From assembly GCF_039541075.1 (NCBI RefSeq), contig NZ_BAABFN010000001.1:372001-436000 (forward strand): 64,000 nt of DNA, written 5' to 3'. A program made the position numbers and the translations under genes. This stretch comes from Compostibacter hankyongensis. Its GTDB lineage: Bacteria; Bacteroidota; Bacteroidia; Chitinophagales; Chitinophagaceae. The notes under the pieces were generated by a model. That model had not been told where the DNA came from. It did no database searches and saw nothing but the letters and a program-made list of their open reading frames with translations. Below, piece after piece: positions 1 to 8,203 of the stretch (the first letter of the stretch is position 1; the number at the start of each line of letters is the position of its first letter).

Positions 1-1356
1 GAGGGTGGTGACGAGTACCCGGTCGCCTTTCTTTATCCGCTTGTCTATCTCATCCAGCAGGTCGTCGATCTGGTTATGGCTGGGTCGTATCTCGATGGGA
101 GGGTCCAGCAGACCGGTCGGACGGACCACCTGCTCCACCACCACTCCTTCCGTTTTTTCCAGCTCGTACCGGCTGGGCGTGGCGCTGACAAAGATCACCT
201 GGTTCAGCTGCTGTTCGAATTCTGAAAAATTCAGCGGCCGGTTATCCAGCGCTGAGGGGAGGCGGAAACCGTATTCCACGAGATTGAGCTTCCGGGAGCG
301 ATCGCCCCCGTACATCCCGCTGACCTGGGGAATGGTGACATGACTTTCATCGATCACCGTAAGGAAATCCTTGGGGAAATAATCCAGCAGGCAGAACGGG
401 CGTGTCCCGGGCTGGCGGCGGTCAAAAAACCGGGAATAGTTTTCGATGCCGCTGCAGTAGCCCAGCTCCCGGATCATTTCAATATCATAATTTACCTTTT
501 CGCTCAGCCGCTGGGCTTCCACGGTTTTTCCCTGGGTCTGGTAATAGGTTACCTGTGCGGCCAGCTCGTCCTGTATTTCATAGATGATCTGCTGCAGCTG
601 ATCTTTCGGCGCAAGATAGAGGTTGGCCGGGAAGATGGCTGCCGTATCCATGCGACCGATGCGTTTTCCCGTTTCCGGATCAAAGCTTTCAATGGTTTCG
701 ATATCGTCTCCGAAGAAGGAAATGCGGTAGGCATAGTCCACATAGGGCAGGTTGATGTCCACCGTATCGCCCTTTACCCGGAAGCTGCCCCGGCTGAAGT
801 CGACCGTGGTGCGGGAGTAGAGGGAGTTGACCAGCCCATGCAGAAAGGAATTGCGGGCGATGGTCTGTCCCTGGTGGATGCGGATAATGCCGTTTTCGTA
901 TTCCTGCGGATTCCCCATGCCATAGATGCAGCTTACGCTGGCCACCACGATAATGTCCCGGCGGCCCGAGAGCAGGCTGCTGGTAGCCCGAAGCCGTAAT
1001 TTGTCCAGCTCGTCATTGATGGAGAGGTCCTTTTCGATATAAATACCCGATACGGGCATATAGGCCTCCGGCTGGTAATAGTCATAATAGGAAACAAAGT
1101 ATTCCACGGCATTTTCCGGAAAGAACTGTCTGAACTCTCCATACAGCTGCGCGACCAGCGTCTTGTTGTGCGTAAGCACCAGCGTGGGCTTTTGCACGTT
1201 CTGGATGACGTTGGCCACGGTGTAGGTTTTTCCTGAGCCGGTAACGCCGAGCAGGGTCTGGAACTGTTCCCCGGATTCCAGTCCTTTGGTCAGCTGCCGG
1301 ATGGCCTCCGGCTGGTCGCCGGCCGGCGGATAGGGTGCTGCTATTTTGAATGGCAT
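1..1356 (-). CDS. uvrB: UvrB, excinuclease ABC subunit B (3' part cut by window edge)
   Basis: DNA damage-verification helicase of nucleotide excision repair; UvrA loads it and UvrC is its partner nuclease (uvrC lies at 31-33 kb). The open frame runs through the left edge, so only the N-terminal 452 codons are visible of roughly 670 usual for the family. Reading the minus strand from the ATG at 1356 gives MPFKIAAPYPPAGDQPEAI, then a Walker A motif GVTGSGKT near residue 37, the beta-hairpin motif YYDYYQPEAY used to probe the damaged strand, and a DESHVT helicase motif further on. The ATG is preceded by a good Bacteroidota -7 box 20 bases upstream, which supports this start. No frame damage seen in the visible part. 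Confidence 0.97.
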   Translation of the reverse strand, partial: MPFKIAAPYPPAGDQPEAIRQLTKGLESGEQFQTLLGVTGSGKTYTVANVIQNVQKPTLVLTHNKTLVAQLYGEFRQFFPENAVEYFVSYYDYYQPEAYMPVSGIYIEKDLSINDELDKLRLRATSSLLSGRRDIIVVASVSCIYGMGNPQEYENGIIRIHQGQTIARNSFLHGLVNSLYSRTTVDFSRGSFRVKGDTVDINLPYVDYAYRISFFGDDIETIESFDPETGKRIGRMDTAAIFPANLYLAPKDQLQQIIYEIQDELAAQVTYYQTQGKTVEAQRLSEKVNYDIEMIRELGYCSGIENYSRFFDRRQPGTRPFCLLDYFPKDFLTVIDESHVTIPQVSGMYGGDRSRKLNLVEYGFRLPSALDNRPLNFSEFEQQLNQVIFVSATPSRYELEKTEGVVVEQVVRPTGLLDPPIEIRPSHNQIDDLLDEIDKRIKKGDRVLVTTL

Positions 1357-1376
1357 AGGGTAAAGTTACGAAGAAT

Positions 1377-1384
1377 CAAAACTA
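1377..1384 (-). promoter_or_regulatory. -7 box for uvrB
   Basis: On the minus strand this reads TAGTTTTG, a perfect match to the Bacteroidota -7 consensus TAnnTTTG, 20 bases before the uvrB ATG. No clear TTG -33 box was seen, so strength is uncertain. Confidence 0.55.
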
Positions 1385-1410
1385 TGGCTATCTTAGAGAA
1401 AGTTTAACCC

Positions 1411-1531
1411 TCTGGCCCCCTGAAGGGGGAATGAGGGTGAAAGGTTAACCGTTGGACCTTAGCCTACGGGATCAGAAACCGGAAACCACAAACCCCAAAC
1501 CGGAAATAGGAAATCTCAAACCGGAAACCGT
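1411..1531. repeat. Composite intergenic repeat, copy 1 (palindrome plus purine-rich tail)
   Basis: Starts with the perfect palindrome CCCCCTGAAGGGGG (1416-1429), followed by GGTGAAAGG and then by a run of short related units (CGGAAACC, ACAAACC, CTCAAACC). The same kinds of unit recur near 11.4, 18.97, 24.05, 40.65 and 44.34 kb. Translating the tail would give a Pro/Lys/Glu-rich peptide in frame with the next gene, which is why the longer upstream start of that gene was rejected. Confidence 0.75.
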
Positions 1532-1547
1532 GAAAGACGCTGTCCAT

Positions 1548-3281
1548 ATGAAAATCGCTTGTTTTTTGCTGGCCGCCTGTACGGGCGCCTTTCTCTTCAT
1601 CTGCGCTGGCAACCCGGCTGCCGCCTCTGCCCGGGATACGCATGGGAAAGCCCCCAGCAATGTCGGCATTGTATGCTGGCTGGAGACCTCCCTCAGGCGC
1701 GTCTTCCCCCAGTCGCCCTCCGGCACCCGGGAGCAGCTGGATCTGCTTACGGCCCGTAACAGACAGATATCCTTCCAGGTCTGCTTTCGTAACGAGGGTA
1801 CCGATGCTGCCACGATCTCCTGCAGCCTGGACGGGGCGGAAGCCCTGAAGCCGGAGATCCGCCTGGTAGGCCTGGTGCCCATGCCGCATTTTAATACGGA
1901 TATGCCCCAGGCGGAAGCCGACGGCGTCGGTATGCTGCCCGGCCTGGTGCCGGATCCCCTGTACCCGCAGACCAAGACCACGGCCGGTCCCTTTGCCAGC
2001 CGTTCGTTCTGGGTGACCCTCCATATCCCGGCGGACATTGCTCCCGGCGAGTATACCTACCGGGTGCGCATGTCCTGGGAGGAAAACAAAAAAAAGCAGG
2101 AGAAAATCCTTCCGGTGCGGGTAAAGATCAGCCCGCTGGTGATCCGCCCCCGGCATGACTTCCATGTCACCCACTGGATACGGGGCGAAGCCATCAGCCT
2201 CTATTACCATACCGATTTGTACAGCGAGCGCTGGTGGCAGCTGGCCCGCGCGCTCATGAAAGACCTTTATGACCATGGTACGGATGTGGCTTTTGTACAG
2301 CATTTCTTTGAGCTTCGCGCCGTGTTCAAACAGCCTTGCCAGCTGCTGATCGTGGATGAGCCCAGCCCCGGAAAATACCGGTTCGACTGGTCCCGGGTCA
2401 GGCGGTACGTCGACATGTGCAAGAAGATCGGGTTCAAAAAGTTCGAATGGGCGCATCTCTGGTTGTACTGGGGCGTGGAGAACGCCATGCATGTCTATGC
2501 GCAGAAGGACGGCAAGTATGTGATGCTGTGGGATGAAAACCTGTCCGCCACCTCGCCGGTCTACCTCAACTTCCTGAAGCAGTTCCTGCCTTCCTTCCAC
2601 GATTTCCTGCAGCAGGAAGACATCCTGGAGGACTCTTATTTTCATTTGTCGGACGAGCCCGGGGGGCAGCACGTGGAGAACTATAAAAAGGCCCGGCAGA
2701 TCCTGCATGAGCTGGCTCCCTGGATGAAGGTCATGGATGCCCTGAGCGATATCCGGTACGGGCGGGAGCACCTCACCGATATTCCCGTGCCGCTGATCGA
2801 TGCAGCCGCGGCGTATACCCGCGAGCATATCCCGCACTGGGTCTACTTCTGCACCGGTCCCCGCGGTCCCTGGCTCAACCGGTTCTATGATACCCCGCTG
2901 TCCAAGATCCGCATGTCGGGCTGGCTTTTCTATCACCTGAAAGCACAGGGTTTTCTCCACTGGGGCTATAATTACTGGTACAAGCTGGACCGGGAAGAGA
3001 CGGAAGATCCTTATCAGGAAGGTGCGGCAAGCTCCTGGCCGGGCATTGCCTACGGGGATCCGTTCGTGGTTTATCCCGGTCCGGACGGGCCGCTGAGCTC
3101 CGTCCGCTGGGAGGTATTTGCCGAATCGCTGCAGGACTACGCCCTGCTGCAAACGGCCGGCATCAGCCCGGACGACTCGTTGCTGTCCGGTCTGCACTCC
3201 TATGCCGATTTCCCCAAAAACGAGGCGTGGATACAGCATGCGCTGGAACAGATACTAAACCGTCCGGCCACAAAAAAATAA
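1548..3281 (+). CDS. Exported GH123 / DUF4091 family glycoside hydrolase
   Basis: 577 residues. Starts MKIACFLLAACTGAF, a signal peptide of about 25 residues, so the protein is exported to the periplasm or beyond. The middle carries the motif HLSDEP; in the GH123 (DUF4091) family, whose characterised members are beta-N-acetylgalactosaminidases, an adjacent Asp-Glu pair acts in substrate-assisted catalysis. Aromatic-rich stretches (FEWAHLWLYWG, GFLHWGYNYWY) and the C-terminal WEVFAESLQDYALL fit the same family. The frame is open upstream to 1452, but that part is translated repeat DNA, so the ATG at 1548 is chosen. nagA starts 4 bases after the stop, which supports amino-sugar release and catabolism. 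Exact substrate not shown by sequence. Confidence 0.8.
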   Translation: MKIACFLLAACTGAFLFICAGNPAAASARDTHGKAPSNVGIVCWLETSLRRVFPQSPSGTREQLDLLTARNRQISFQVCFRNEGTDAATISCSLDGAEALKPEIRLVGLVPMPHFNTDMPQAEADGVGMLPGLVPDPLYPQTKTTAGPFASRSFWVTLHIPADIAPGEYTYRVRMSWEENKKKQEKILPVRVKISPLVIRPRHDFHVTHWIRGEAISLYYHTDLYSERWWQLARALMKDLYDHGTDVAFVQHFFELRAVFKQPCQLLIVDEPSPGKYRFDWSRVRRYVDMCKKIGFKKFEWAHLWLYWGVENAMHVYAQKDGKYVMLWDENLSATSPVYLNFLKQFLPSFHDFLQQEDILEDSYFHLSDEPGGQHVENYKKARQILHELAPWMKVMDALSDIRYGREHLTDIPVPLIDAAAAYTREHIPHWVYFCTGPRGPWLNRFYDTPLSKIRMSGWLFYHLKAQGFLHWGYNYWYKLDREETEDPYQEGAASSWPGIAYGDPFVVYPGPDGPLSSVRWEVFAESLQDYALLQTAGISPDDSLLSGLHSYADFPKNEAWIQHALEQILNRPATKK

Positions 3282-3285
3282 ACCG

Positions 3286-4395
3286 ATGCTGACTGCTTTT
3301 ACCAATGCTGCTATCTTCACGGGCCGCGGGATTTCCCAGGGTCAGGCCTTGCTGATTGAAGACGGGCATATAAGGGCCCTTACGGAAATAGAATCGCTGC
3401 CCGCGGACACGGAGCTCATCGACTGTGGGGGGCATTACCTGGCGCCGGGGCTGCTGGATCTGCAGATCTACGGCGCGGGAGGACACCTTTTTTCCAACCA
3501 TCCTACCCCGGAAGCGCTGGAGGCGGTTGCAGAAGCCATTGTCCTCACCGGCACCACAGGCTTTATGCTTACCCTGGCGACCAATCCCATGGAGATCGTT
3601 TACGAGGCCATACGGGTAGCCGGGGAGCATCCTCATCCCGCCCTGCTGGGTCTGCATCTGGAAGGCCCTTATATCAGTACGGCCAAGCGGGGAGCGCATC
3701 CCGAAGCCTATGTGCGCCGGCCGGAAAGAAAAGAGCTGGAGACGCTGCTGAAAGCCGGCAGGGGTATTGTAAAAATGATGACCATTGCCCCCGAATGCTG
3801 GGAACCTGAGCTGATCTCCCTGCTGACCGACTACGGGGTGGTCGTTTCTGCCGGGCACAGCAACGCCACCTTTGCGGAAGCCATGAAAGGGTATGCGGCG
3901 GGTATCCGGACCACTACCCACCTGTTCAATGCCATGTCTCCCTTTCATCACCGGGATACCGGGTTACCCGGCGCGGCCTTCCGCTCCGGCACGGCCTTCG
4001 CCAGCATCATCGCCGACGGCATACACGTGGATTACAACGCGCTGGCGGTCAGCAAAGCGCTGCTGCAGGACAGGCTATTTCTCATCACGGATGCGGTGGC
4101 AGAGACCCGGGAGGGTTTTTATATCCATGTGCGGCAAAAGGACCGGTATACCTTGCCGGACGGCACCCTTTCCGGGTCGGCCCTCACCCTGCTGCAGGCG
4201 GTCAGCAACTGCGTGGAACATGCCGGCATTGCCTTGCCGGAAGCGCTCAGAATGGCGACTGTTTATCCCGCTGCGGTAATCGGATCGGCAGACCGGGGCG
4301 CCCTTGAGCCCGGCTGCCGGGCGGATCTGATCCTGTTCGACCGGAACATGGCCCTCAGCGGGGTTTGCTTCGGCGGAGCGTTCCGCCGGTGCTGA
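3286..4395 (+). CDS. nagA: N-acetylglucosamine-6-phosphate deacetylase
   Basis: 369 residues, normal length for NagA, an amidohydrolase-superfamily enzyme in the cytoplasm that removes acetate from GlcNAc-6-P (or the GalNAc analogue) to give the amino-sugar phosphate. Visible hallmarks are the metal-binding HLEGPY with its Glu, a His in VSAGHSNAT, the substrate-contact THLFNAMS, the catalytic Asp in LITDAV, and the C-terminal ADLILFD strand that closes the composite domain. The 4-base gap from the GH123-like gene indicates one operon: glycosidase outside, deacetylase inside. The final codons contain a short perfect hairpin without a T tract, which I do not call a terminator. Confidence 0.95.
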   Translation: MLTAFTNAAIFTGRGISQGQALLIEDGHIRALTEIESLPADTELIDCGGHYLAPGLLDLQIYGAGGHLFSNHPTPEALEAVAEAIVLTGTTGFMLTLATNPMEIVYEAIRVAGEHPHPALLGLHLEGPYISTAKRGAHPEAYVRRPERKELETLLKAGRGIVKMMTIAPECWEPELISLLTDYGVVVSAGHSNATFAEAMKGYAAGIRTTTHLFNAMSPFHHRDTGLPGAAFRSGTAFASIIADGIHVDYNALAVSKALLQDRLFLITDAVAETREGFYIHVRQKDRYTLPDGTLSGSALTLLQAVSNCVEHAGIALPEALRMATVYPAAVIGSADRGALEPGCRADLILFDRNMALSGVCFGGAFRRC

Positions 4396-4423
4396 TACTT
4401 ATCTGTCTCCGCCTGGCTGAATT

Positions 4424-4455
4424 TTTGCCGGATTCGCGGAGTTCTTCTATTTTTG
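4424..4455 (+). promoter_or_regulatory. Bacteroidota promoter for the small gene at 4493
   Basis: A TTG (4425-4427, inside a TTTTTG run) lies 20 bases before a perfect -7 box TATTTTTG (4448-4455). The 17-23 base spacing typical of Bacteroidota promoters is met, making this one of the best promoters in the window. Confidence 0.65.
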
Positions 4456-4492
4456 TATTGATCATCCGATGTTAATAATTAAAGGAAGAAAA

Positions 4493-4705
4493 ATGCAGAC
4501 CGTAACCATAGATATATTGAATAATAAGGCTTTACAGCTTTTACGTGCCTTGGAAACCCTTAAGCTTATCTGCATGCGCAGGGGCAAGTCGCTACCTGCG
4601 GTCAATTGGGCGAAAAAATATAAAGGTGCCATGAAAAAACAGCCTTTGGCAGATATCGACCATCAATTAAAATCGCTACGTGGCCGTCTGCGCCATCATC
4701 AGTAA
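4493..4705 (+). CDS. Small hypothetical protein with antitoxin-like N-terminus
   Basis: 70 residues starting MQTVTIDILNNKALQLLRA. The opening pattern (M-x-T-x-x-I-x-I-L-N-x-K-A-x-x-L-L) resembles short Bacteroidota proteins often seen as stand-alone or antitoxin-like genes; that similarity is from memory and no function is claimed. The C-terminal half is basic (KKYKGAMKK, RGRLRHH). I prefer the ATG at 4493 over 4469 because AAAGGAAG sits just upstream and the family-like motif begins there. It has its own strong promoter and overlaps the chorismate mutase gene tail to tail by 7 bases. No toxin partner is adjacent. Confidence 0.55.
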   Translation: MQTVTIDILNNKALQLLRALETLKLICMRRGKSLPAVNWAKKYKGAMKKQPLADIDHQLKSLRGRLRHHQ

Positions 4706-5073
4706 GCAGTGCTGTCTCTTTCTATCCGGAGACTTTCTTCGTGGATGGCGTTCATCAGGGTCTTTATGAATTCCGGGGAAAGCCCCGCCTTTTTTCCTTC
4801 CGCGATGCTCTGTTCCAACACCTCGTTGAACCGCGCTTTCTGCAACGGCGCAATATGTTTTTCCGCCTTGTAACGGCCGATCGCTCTTACGATATCCTCC
4901 CGCCGGCCAATGAGCTGTATCAGGGCATGATCCACAGAGTCTATCTGCATCCGGCTGCTTTCGAGAAAGTTGCCGTTATCCTTGTCTGCCCGAACGTCCT
5001 GTGCATGCAGGCTGCCCTGCAGCAGGCACAGGAGGATCAAGCCTGCGGCAGAATAATACCATTTTGTCTTCAT
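4699..5073 (-). CDS. Secreted chorismate mutase (AroQ type)
   Basis: 124 residues. A clear signal peptide (MKTKWYYSAAGLILLCLLQ, cleavage after HAQ) is followed by a single AroQ-fold helical domain. IDSVDHALIQLIGRR, IGRYKAEKHIAPLQKARF and the C-terminal ALMNAIHEES-like helix match the positions of the active-site Arg, Lys and Arg of AroQ enzymes, which convert chorismate to prephenate. The export signal is unusual because chorismate is cytoplasmic; secreted AroQ enzymes are known in other bacteria, with unclear roles. It lies 38 bases downstream of the epimerase gene in a run of exported proteins. A related isochorismate-lyase activity cannot be excluded. Confidence 0.8.
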   Translation of the reverse strand: MKTKWYYSAAGLILLCLLQGSLHAQDVRADKDNGNFLESSRMQIDSVDHALIQLIGRREDIVRAIGRYKAEKHIAPLQKARFNEVLEQSIAEGKKAGLSPEFIKTLMNAIHEESLRIERDSTAY

Positions 5074-5111
5074 CTGTTAATAATTGATTTTTCAATGGGT
5101 CGTCTCCCTGC

Positions 5112-6236
5112 TCAAAGCGGGGATATCCCGATGCCGGGCTCCCGGTTCAGCGTTATTTTTCCGTCAATCACCTGCATGCCTTTGTAGACGTCGTTGCTGA
5201 TGAGCAGGTTCCCGTCCAGGTCCGCCCAATCCGTCATGGGGGAGAGCTGTGCGGCGGCCGAGACGGCGCAGGAGGTCTCGGTCATGCAGCCGATCATCAC
5301 CTTCATGTCCAGCGCCCGGGCCAGCGTCAGCATCTTATGGGCCTCCCGCATGCCCGTACATTTCATCAGCTTGATGTTGATGCCGCTGTACACCTTATGG
5401 GCTTTCATGACATCGGGAAGACGCTGCACGGCTTCGTCGCCCATGGTAGGAAGGGGACTGTGTTCGGTAAGCCAGGCGTTGTCGTCCACCCGCTCCTTGG
5501 GCATGGGCTGCTCGATAAAGATGATGCCCTGCTCGTTGAGCCAGTGGGCCATGTCGAGGGCATACTGCCGGTCTTTCCAGCCCTGGTTGACATCCACGCA
5601 GATCGGCTTGTCGGTAAGCTTCCGGATGGTGGAGATGATCATCTTATCGGTGCCCAATCCCAACTTTACCTTCAGCACCTTGTAGGGCGCGGCTTCCTTC
5701 ACCTTCTGTCGGATCACTTCCTCGGTATCGATCCCTATCGTATAGGAGGTACGGGGTGTTTTTGAAGGATCATAGCCCCAGATCCGATACCAGGGCTGCT
5801 GCATCAATTTACCGGTAAGATCGTACAGGGCGATGTCCACCGCAGCCTTGGCCGCCGGGTTGCCCGGCTCGATGCCGTCTACGTAATCCAGAATATCCTC
5901 CGTCTGGAAGGGATCGTCAAACTGCGAAAGGTCTACTTTGGACAGGAAGCGCAGTACCGTTTCATGGGATTCGCCGAGATAGGGCGGCATGGAGGCCTCC
6001 CCGTAGCCGGTGACGCCTTCAAATTCGATCTCGCTGAGCACCACGGGGGTGGTGGTCCGGGAATTGCTCGAAATGGTGAAAACATGTTTCAGCTGCAGGG
6101 TATAGGGTTTGTATCTGAGCTGAAGGCCCTTCCGGGCCGGCTTCCCGGTTTTCCCGGGCAGGGCAAGTTTGGGTGCAATGCTCATGGCGGTAGTGATTAA
6201 TCCGGTATGCTTGATAAAATCTCTTCGGTTTGACAC
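5112..6236 (-). CDS. Dipeptide (L-Ala-D/L-Glu type) epimerase with Tat-like signal
   Basis: 374 residues from a GTG start. Enolase-superfamily enzyme: KVLKVKLG carries the KxK pair, VDVNQGW the first metal Asp, FIEQPM the Glu, MGDEAV the third acidic ligand, and GINIKLMKC the second catalytic Lys. These are the hallmarks of L-Ala-D/L-Glu epimerases that process murein peptides. The GTG at 6236 is chosen because it begins SNRRDFIKHTGL, a twin-arginine-like signal, and leaves a 25-base gap to the upstream NlpC/P60 gene; the next ATG would cut the signal. The known enzymes (E. coli YcjG, B. subtilis YkfB) are cytoplasmic, so export is an oddity here. Pairing with NlpC/P60 mirrors B. subtilis ykfB-ykfC. 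Confidence 0.87.
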   Translation of the reverse strand: MSNRRDFIKHTGLITTAMSIAPKLALPGKTGKPARKGLQLRYKPYTLQLKHVFTISSNSRTTTPVVLSEIEFEGVTGYGEASMPPYLGESHETVLRFLSKVDLSQFDDPFQTEDILDYVDGIEPGNPAAKAAVDIALYDLTGKLMQQPWYRIWGYDPSKTPRTSYTIGIDTEEVIRQKVKEAAPYKVLKVKLGLGTDKMIISTIRKLTDKPICVDVNQGWKDRQYALDMAHWLNEQGIIFIEQPMPKERVDDNAWLTEHSPLPTMGDEAVQRLPDVMKAHKVYSGINIKLMKCTGMREAHKMLTLARALDMKVMIGCMTETSCAVSAAAQLSPMTDWADLDGNLLISNDVYKGMQVIDGKITLNREPGIGISPL

Positions 6237-6261
6237 GGCGGAATATTTTAAAACATAGAGA

Positions 6262-7509
6262 TTATTTTTGAGACGACTGGCCGGTATAAAAAAAGTTGTG
6301 TTCCACCCTGCTGATACCGGGACTGTCTGTGGCGCCCAGGATGCGGCGGGCACTGACCAGCCGCCGGCTCTGGAAATCGTCGTATCCTTCCGTCCCCGGC
6401 AGCATATTGTTGATCCTGACCCTTCCGGCCGCCTGGATAAAAACGCCGTCGCCCATGTAAATGGCCGTATGGGTAATGTGCGGCGGGCCGTTACGGTTAT
6501 CCTTTGCCGGCGTAAAGAACAGCAGGTCGCCGGGACGGAGGTTCTGCAGGCACTTGCGGAGGCTGAGGGTATCGTTTTCCAGGATGTCCACGGGAACGCC
6601 TACACGCGCTTGCTGTGAGGCGTCTCTGGGCAGGATGATGCCGTTCAGGAAAAAGCTGGTTTTGGTGAACCCGCTGCAGTCCATTCCTTTTATGGACGTG
6701 CCGCCCCAGAGATAGGGAACGCCGGTCAGGGTCTTTGCCGTGCCAATGATCTGAGCCGCGTCGGGGTCGGGGCGGGCTATCCAGCGTTCGTAGGGCATGG
6801 CCTCCCGCACCGGCAGGTAAGCAATACGCCCGTCGGGATACCGGATGCGGAAAAAGCCCTTTTCGGTACCCAGCACCTCCAGGATGTCTCCCTGTACCAG
6901 GTCGGATACCCGCATGGCCGTATCGGAAGGTGCGGCAAAGGCATGACCGTATTCTTTGGTATACACTGTTTTGGGGGCTCGTACCCAGGCCCTGTACGCG
7001 GCTTCGTCCACCGGCACCACGGCCGCGTCGTCTGTCCAGGAGATATAGCGGTCCGGCGTCCGGACCAGGTAATAGCCTTTTTCTTTTTTCAGGATCCGTA
7101 CCGGCGTGCCCAGCAGCATCTGGGTAACCATTTCGGAGGCGTTGGAAGGCAGCTTCCGGTTGTTGGCCACCGACAGGTTGACGATACCGTAGGTCTTTTT
7201 CCCGGTCCCGCTCCCGGGCAGCAGTCGATTGCGGACCGTGGTCCGGATGCCCGCGCTGTCCAGCGCCGACCGGAATGCCGCCAGCGCCCGGGGCAGGGTG
7301 CTTTCGGCCAGCAGCTGCAGGGAGTCTTCCCCTTCCGCCCATACCCGGAAAATATCGGTGCGGTCATCCGGCACAAACCGCTGATGAACGGCGGCGGCGA
7401 TGTCCCGTACGGCATCGCTCATCCGCCCGTCGTCCGTCTGGGCATAGACCGGGCCGCATCCGAAGAACAGCCCGGCTATCGCCAGACTTGTTTTCACCCC
7501 CTTTCTCAT
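6262..7509 (-). CDS. Exported NlpC/P60 peptidase with SH3-like domains (YkfC-like)
   Basis: 415 residues. Signal peptide MRKGVKTSLAIAGLFF with a cleavage site after VYA. Two SH3b-like regions follow (around residues 100-165 and 180-235, e.g. VRILKKEKGYYLVRT and LEVLGTEKGFFRIRYPDG), then a C-terminal NlpC/P60 domain with the catalytic Cys in GMDCSGF and the His in HITHTAIYMGD. The order SH3-SH3-NlpC/P60 is that of dipeptidyl-peptidase VI (YkfC), which cuts gamma-D-Glu-diaminopimelate bonds and releases L-Ala-D-Glu, the substrate of the downstream epimerase. First gene of a three-gene minus-strand operon. Confidence 0.92.
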   Translation of the reverse strand: MRKGVKTSLAIAGLFFGCGPVYAQTDDGRMSDAVRDIAAAVHQRFVPDDRTDIFRVWAEGEDSLQLLAESTLPRALAAFRSALDSAGIRTTVRNRLLPGSGTGKKTYGIVNLSVANNRKLPSNASEMVTQMLLGTPVRILKKEKGYYLVRTPDRYISWTDDAAVVPVDEAAYRAWVRAPKTVYTKEYGHAFAAPSDTAMRVSDLVQGDILEVLGTEKGFFRIRYPDGRIAYLPVREAMPYERWIARPDPDAAQIIGTAKTLTGVPYLWGGTSIKGMDCSGFTKTSFFLNGIILPRDASQQARVGVPVDILENDTLSLRKCLQNLRPGDLLFFTPAKDNRNGPPHITHTAIYMGDGVFIQAAGRVRINNMLPGTEGYDDFQSRRLVSARRILGATDSPGISRVEHNFFYTGQSSQK

Positions 7510-7515
7510 AGTCTA

Positions 7516-7523
7516 CAAAGCTA
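7516..7523 (-). promoter_or_regulatory. -7 box for the NlpC/P60 operon
   Basis: Minus strand reads TAGCTTTG, a perfect TAnnTTTG, only 6 bases before the ATG at 7509. Transcription would start at or next to the initiation codon, so the mRNA may be leaderless. No -33 TTG is visible. Confidence 0.5.
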
Positions 7524-7581
7524 CAGTAATTGTGAAATTGAAGGGTTTCCGTCCTCCTGTTCCCGGGCGGTTTTATTTTTT

Positions 7582-7589
7582 TATCTTTG
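7582..7589 (+). promoter_or_regulatory. -7 box for the DUF5606 gene
   Basis: TATCTTTG matches TAnnTTTG exactly and lies 23 bases before the ATG at 7613, in a T-rich stretch. It is divergent from the NlpC operon promoter, about 60 bases away. Confidence 0.55.
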
Positions 7590-7612
7590 TGCCCCTTAAA
7601 ACCAAAAACTGT

Positions 7613-8188
7613 ATGCAATATCGTGAAATCGTATCTGTAACGGGCCTGGGTGGGCTGTACCAGCTGTTGTCCAGCAAGCCGGAGGGCGCCATCATACGCT
7701 CCCTGGAAGACCAGTCTACCCGCTTTGCCGCTGCCCGCCAGTATAATTTCACCCCGCTGGAAAGCATCGAGGTATTCACCTCGGGGGAGAATGTGAACCT
7801 GTCTGATATCTTCAAAGCCATGCAGGCGGCGGAGGCTGAGCATCCGCCCGTGGACGCCAAGGCCGACGGTCCGGCTATCCGGGATTATTTCAAGACCGTT
7901 TATCCGGAGCTGGACGAAGAGCGCGTATACATGAGCGATATGAAGAAGATGCTGAAATGGTATACCCTGCTCAAAGTTAGGGACCTGCTGCATTTCGAGG
8001 AAGCAAAGACGGAAGAGAAAGCCCCGGCGGCGGAAGCGGCCGAAGCAACGGAAACGCAGGAAGAAGCGCCCGCGGCGGAACCGGCGAAAAAGCCCGCCAG
8101 GAAAACCGCCAAGCCGGCGGCAAAGAAGGCAGCCGAGGCGGACGCTCCCGCGAAGAAAGCAGGCACAAGGAAGAAAAAGGAAGCATAG
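7613..8188 (+). CDS. DUF5606 family protein with histone-like Lys/Ala/Pro tail
   Basis: 191 residues starting MQYREIVSVTGLGGLYQLL. The first ~130 residues match my memory of DUF5606, a Bacteroidota-restricted family of unknown function (IIRSLEDQSTRF, NLSDIFKAM, WYTLLKVRDLLHF). The last ~60 residues are low complexity: first Glu/Ala-rich, then repeated Lys-Pro-Ala blocks (PAKKPARKTAKPAAKKA) ending GTRKKKEA, reminiscent of histone-H1-like basic tails that bind DNA or RNA. The open frame extends upstream but crosses the promoter, so the ATG at 7613 is used. The M3 peptidase gene follows after 15 bases, so they are probably co-transcribed. Confidence 0.85.
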   Translation: MQYREIVSVTGLGGLYQLLSSKPEGAIIRSLEDQSTRFAAARQYNFTPLESIEVFTSGENVNLSDIFKAMQAAEAEHPPVDAKADGPAIRDYFKTVYPELDEERVYMSDMKKMLKWYTLLKVRDLLHFEEAKTEEKAPAAEAAEATETQEEAPAAEPAKKPARKTAKPAAKKAAEADAPAKKAGTRKKKEA

Positions 8189-8203
8189 CTCAAACCGGTA
8201 ATT

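Noticed and set aside
340..999. Plus-strand frame of about 219 codons over uvrB
   Set aside because: Opposite strand carries unmistakable UvrB motifs in another frame.
1452..1547. N-terminal extension of the GH123-like protein
   Set aside because: The 32 extra residues are translated repeat DNA (Lys-Pro-Glu-Thr units) ahead of a normal signal peptide.
1464..3239. Long minus-strand open frame (about 590 codons) opposite the GH123-like gene
   Set aside because: High-GC shadow frame; composition lacks protein-like domains and the plus-strand gene has clear motifs. Similar shadows opposite the M3 peptidase (7364-9001), actB (13644-15929) and coxA (22728-24152) were rejected for the same reason.
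4371..4390. Hairpin CGGCGGAGCGTTCCGCCG at the end of nagA as a terminator
   Set aside because: It lies within coding sequence and has no T tract after it.
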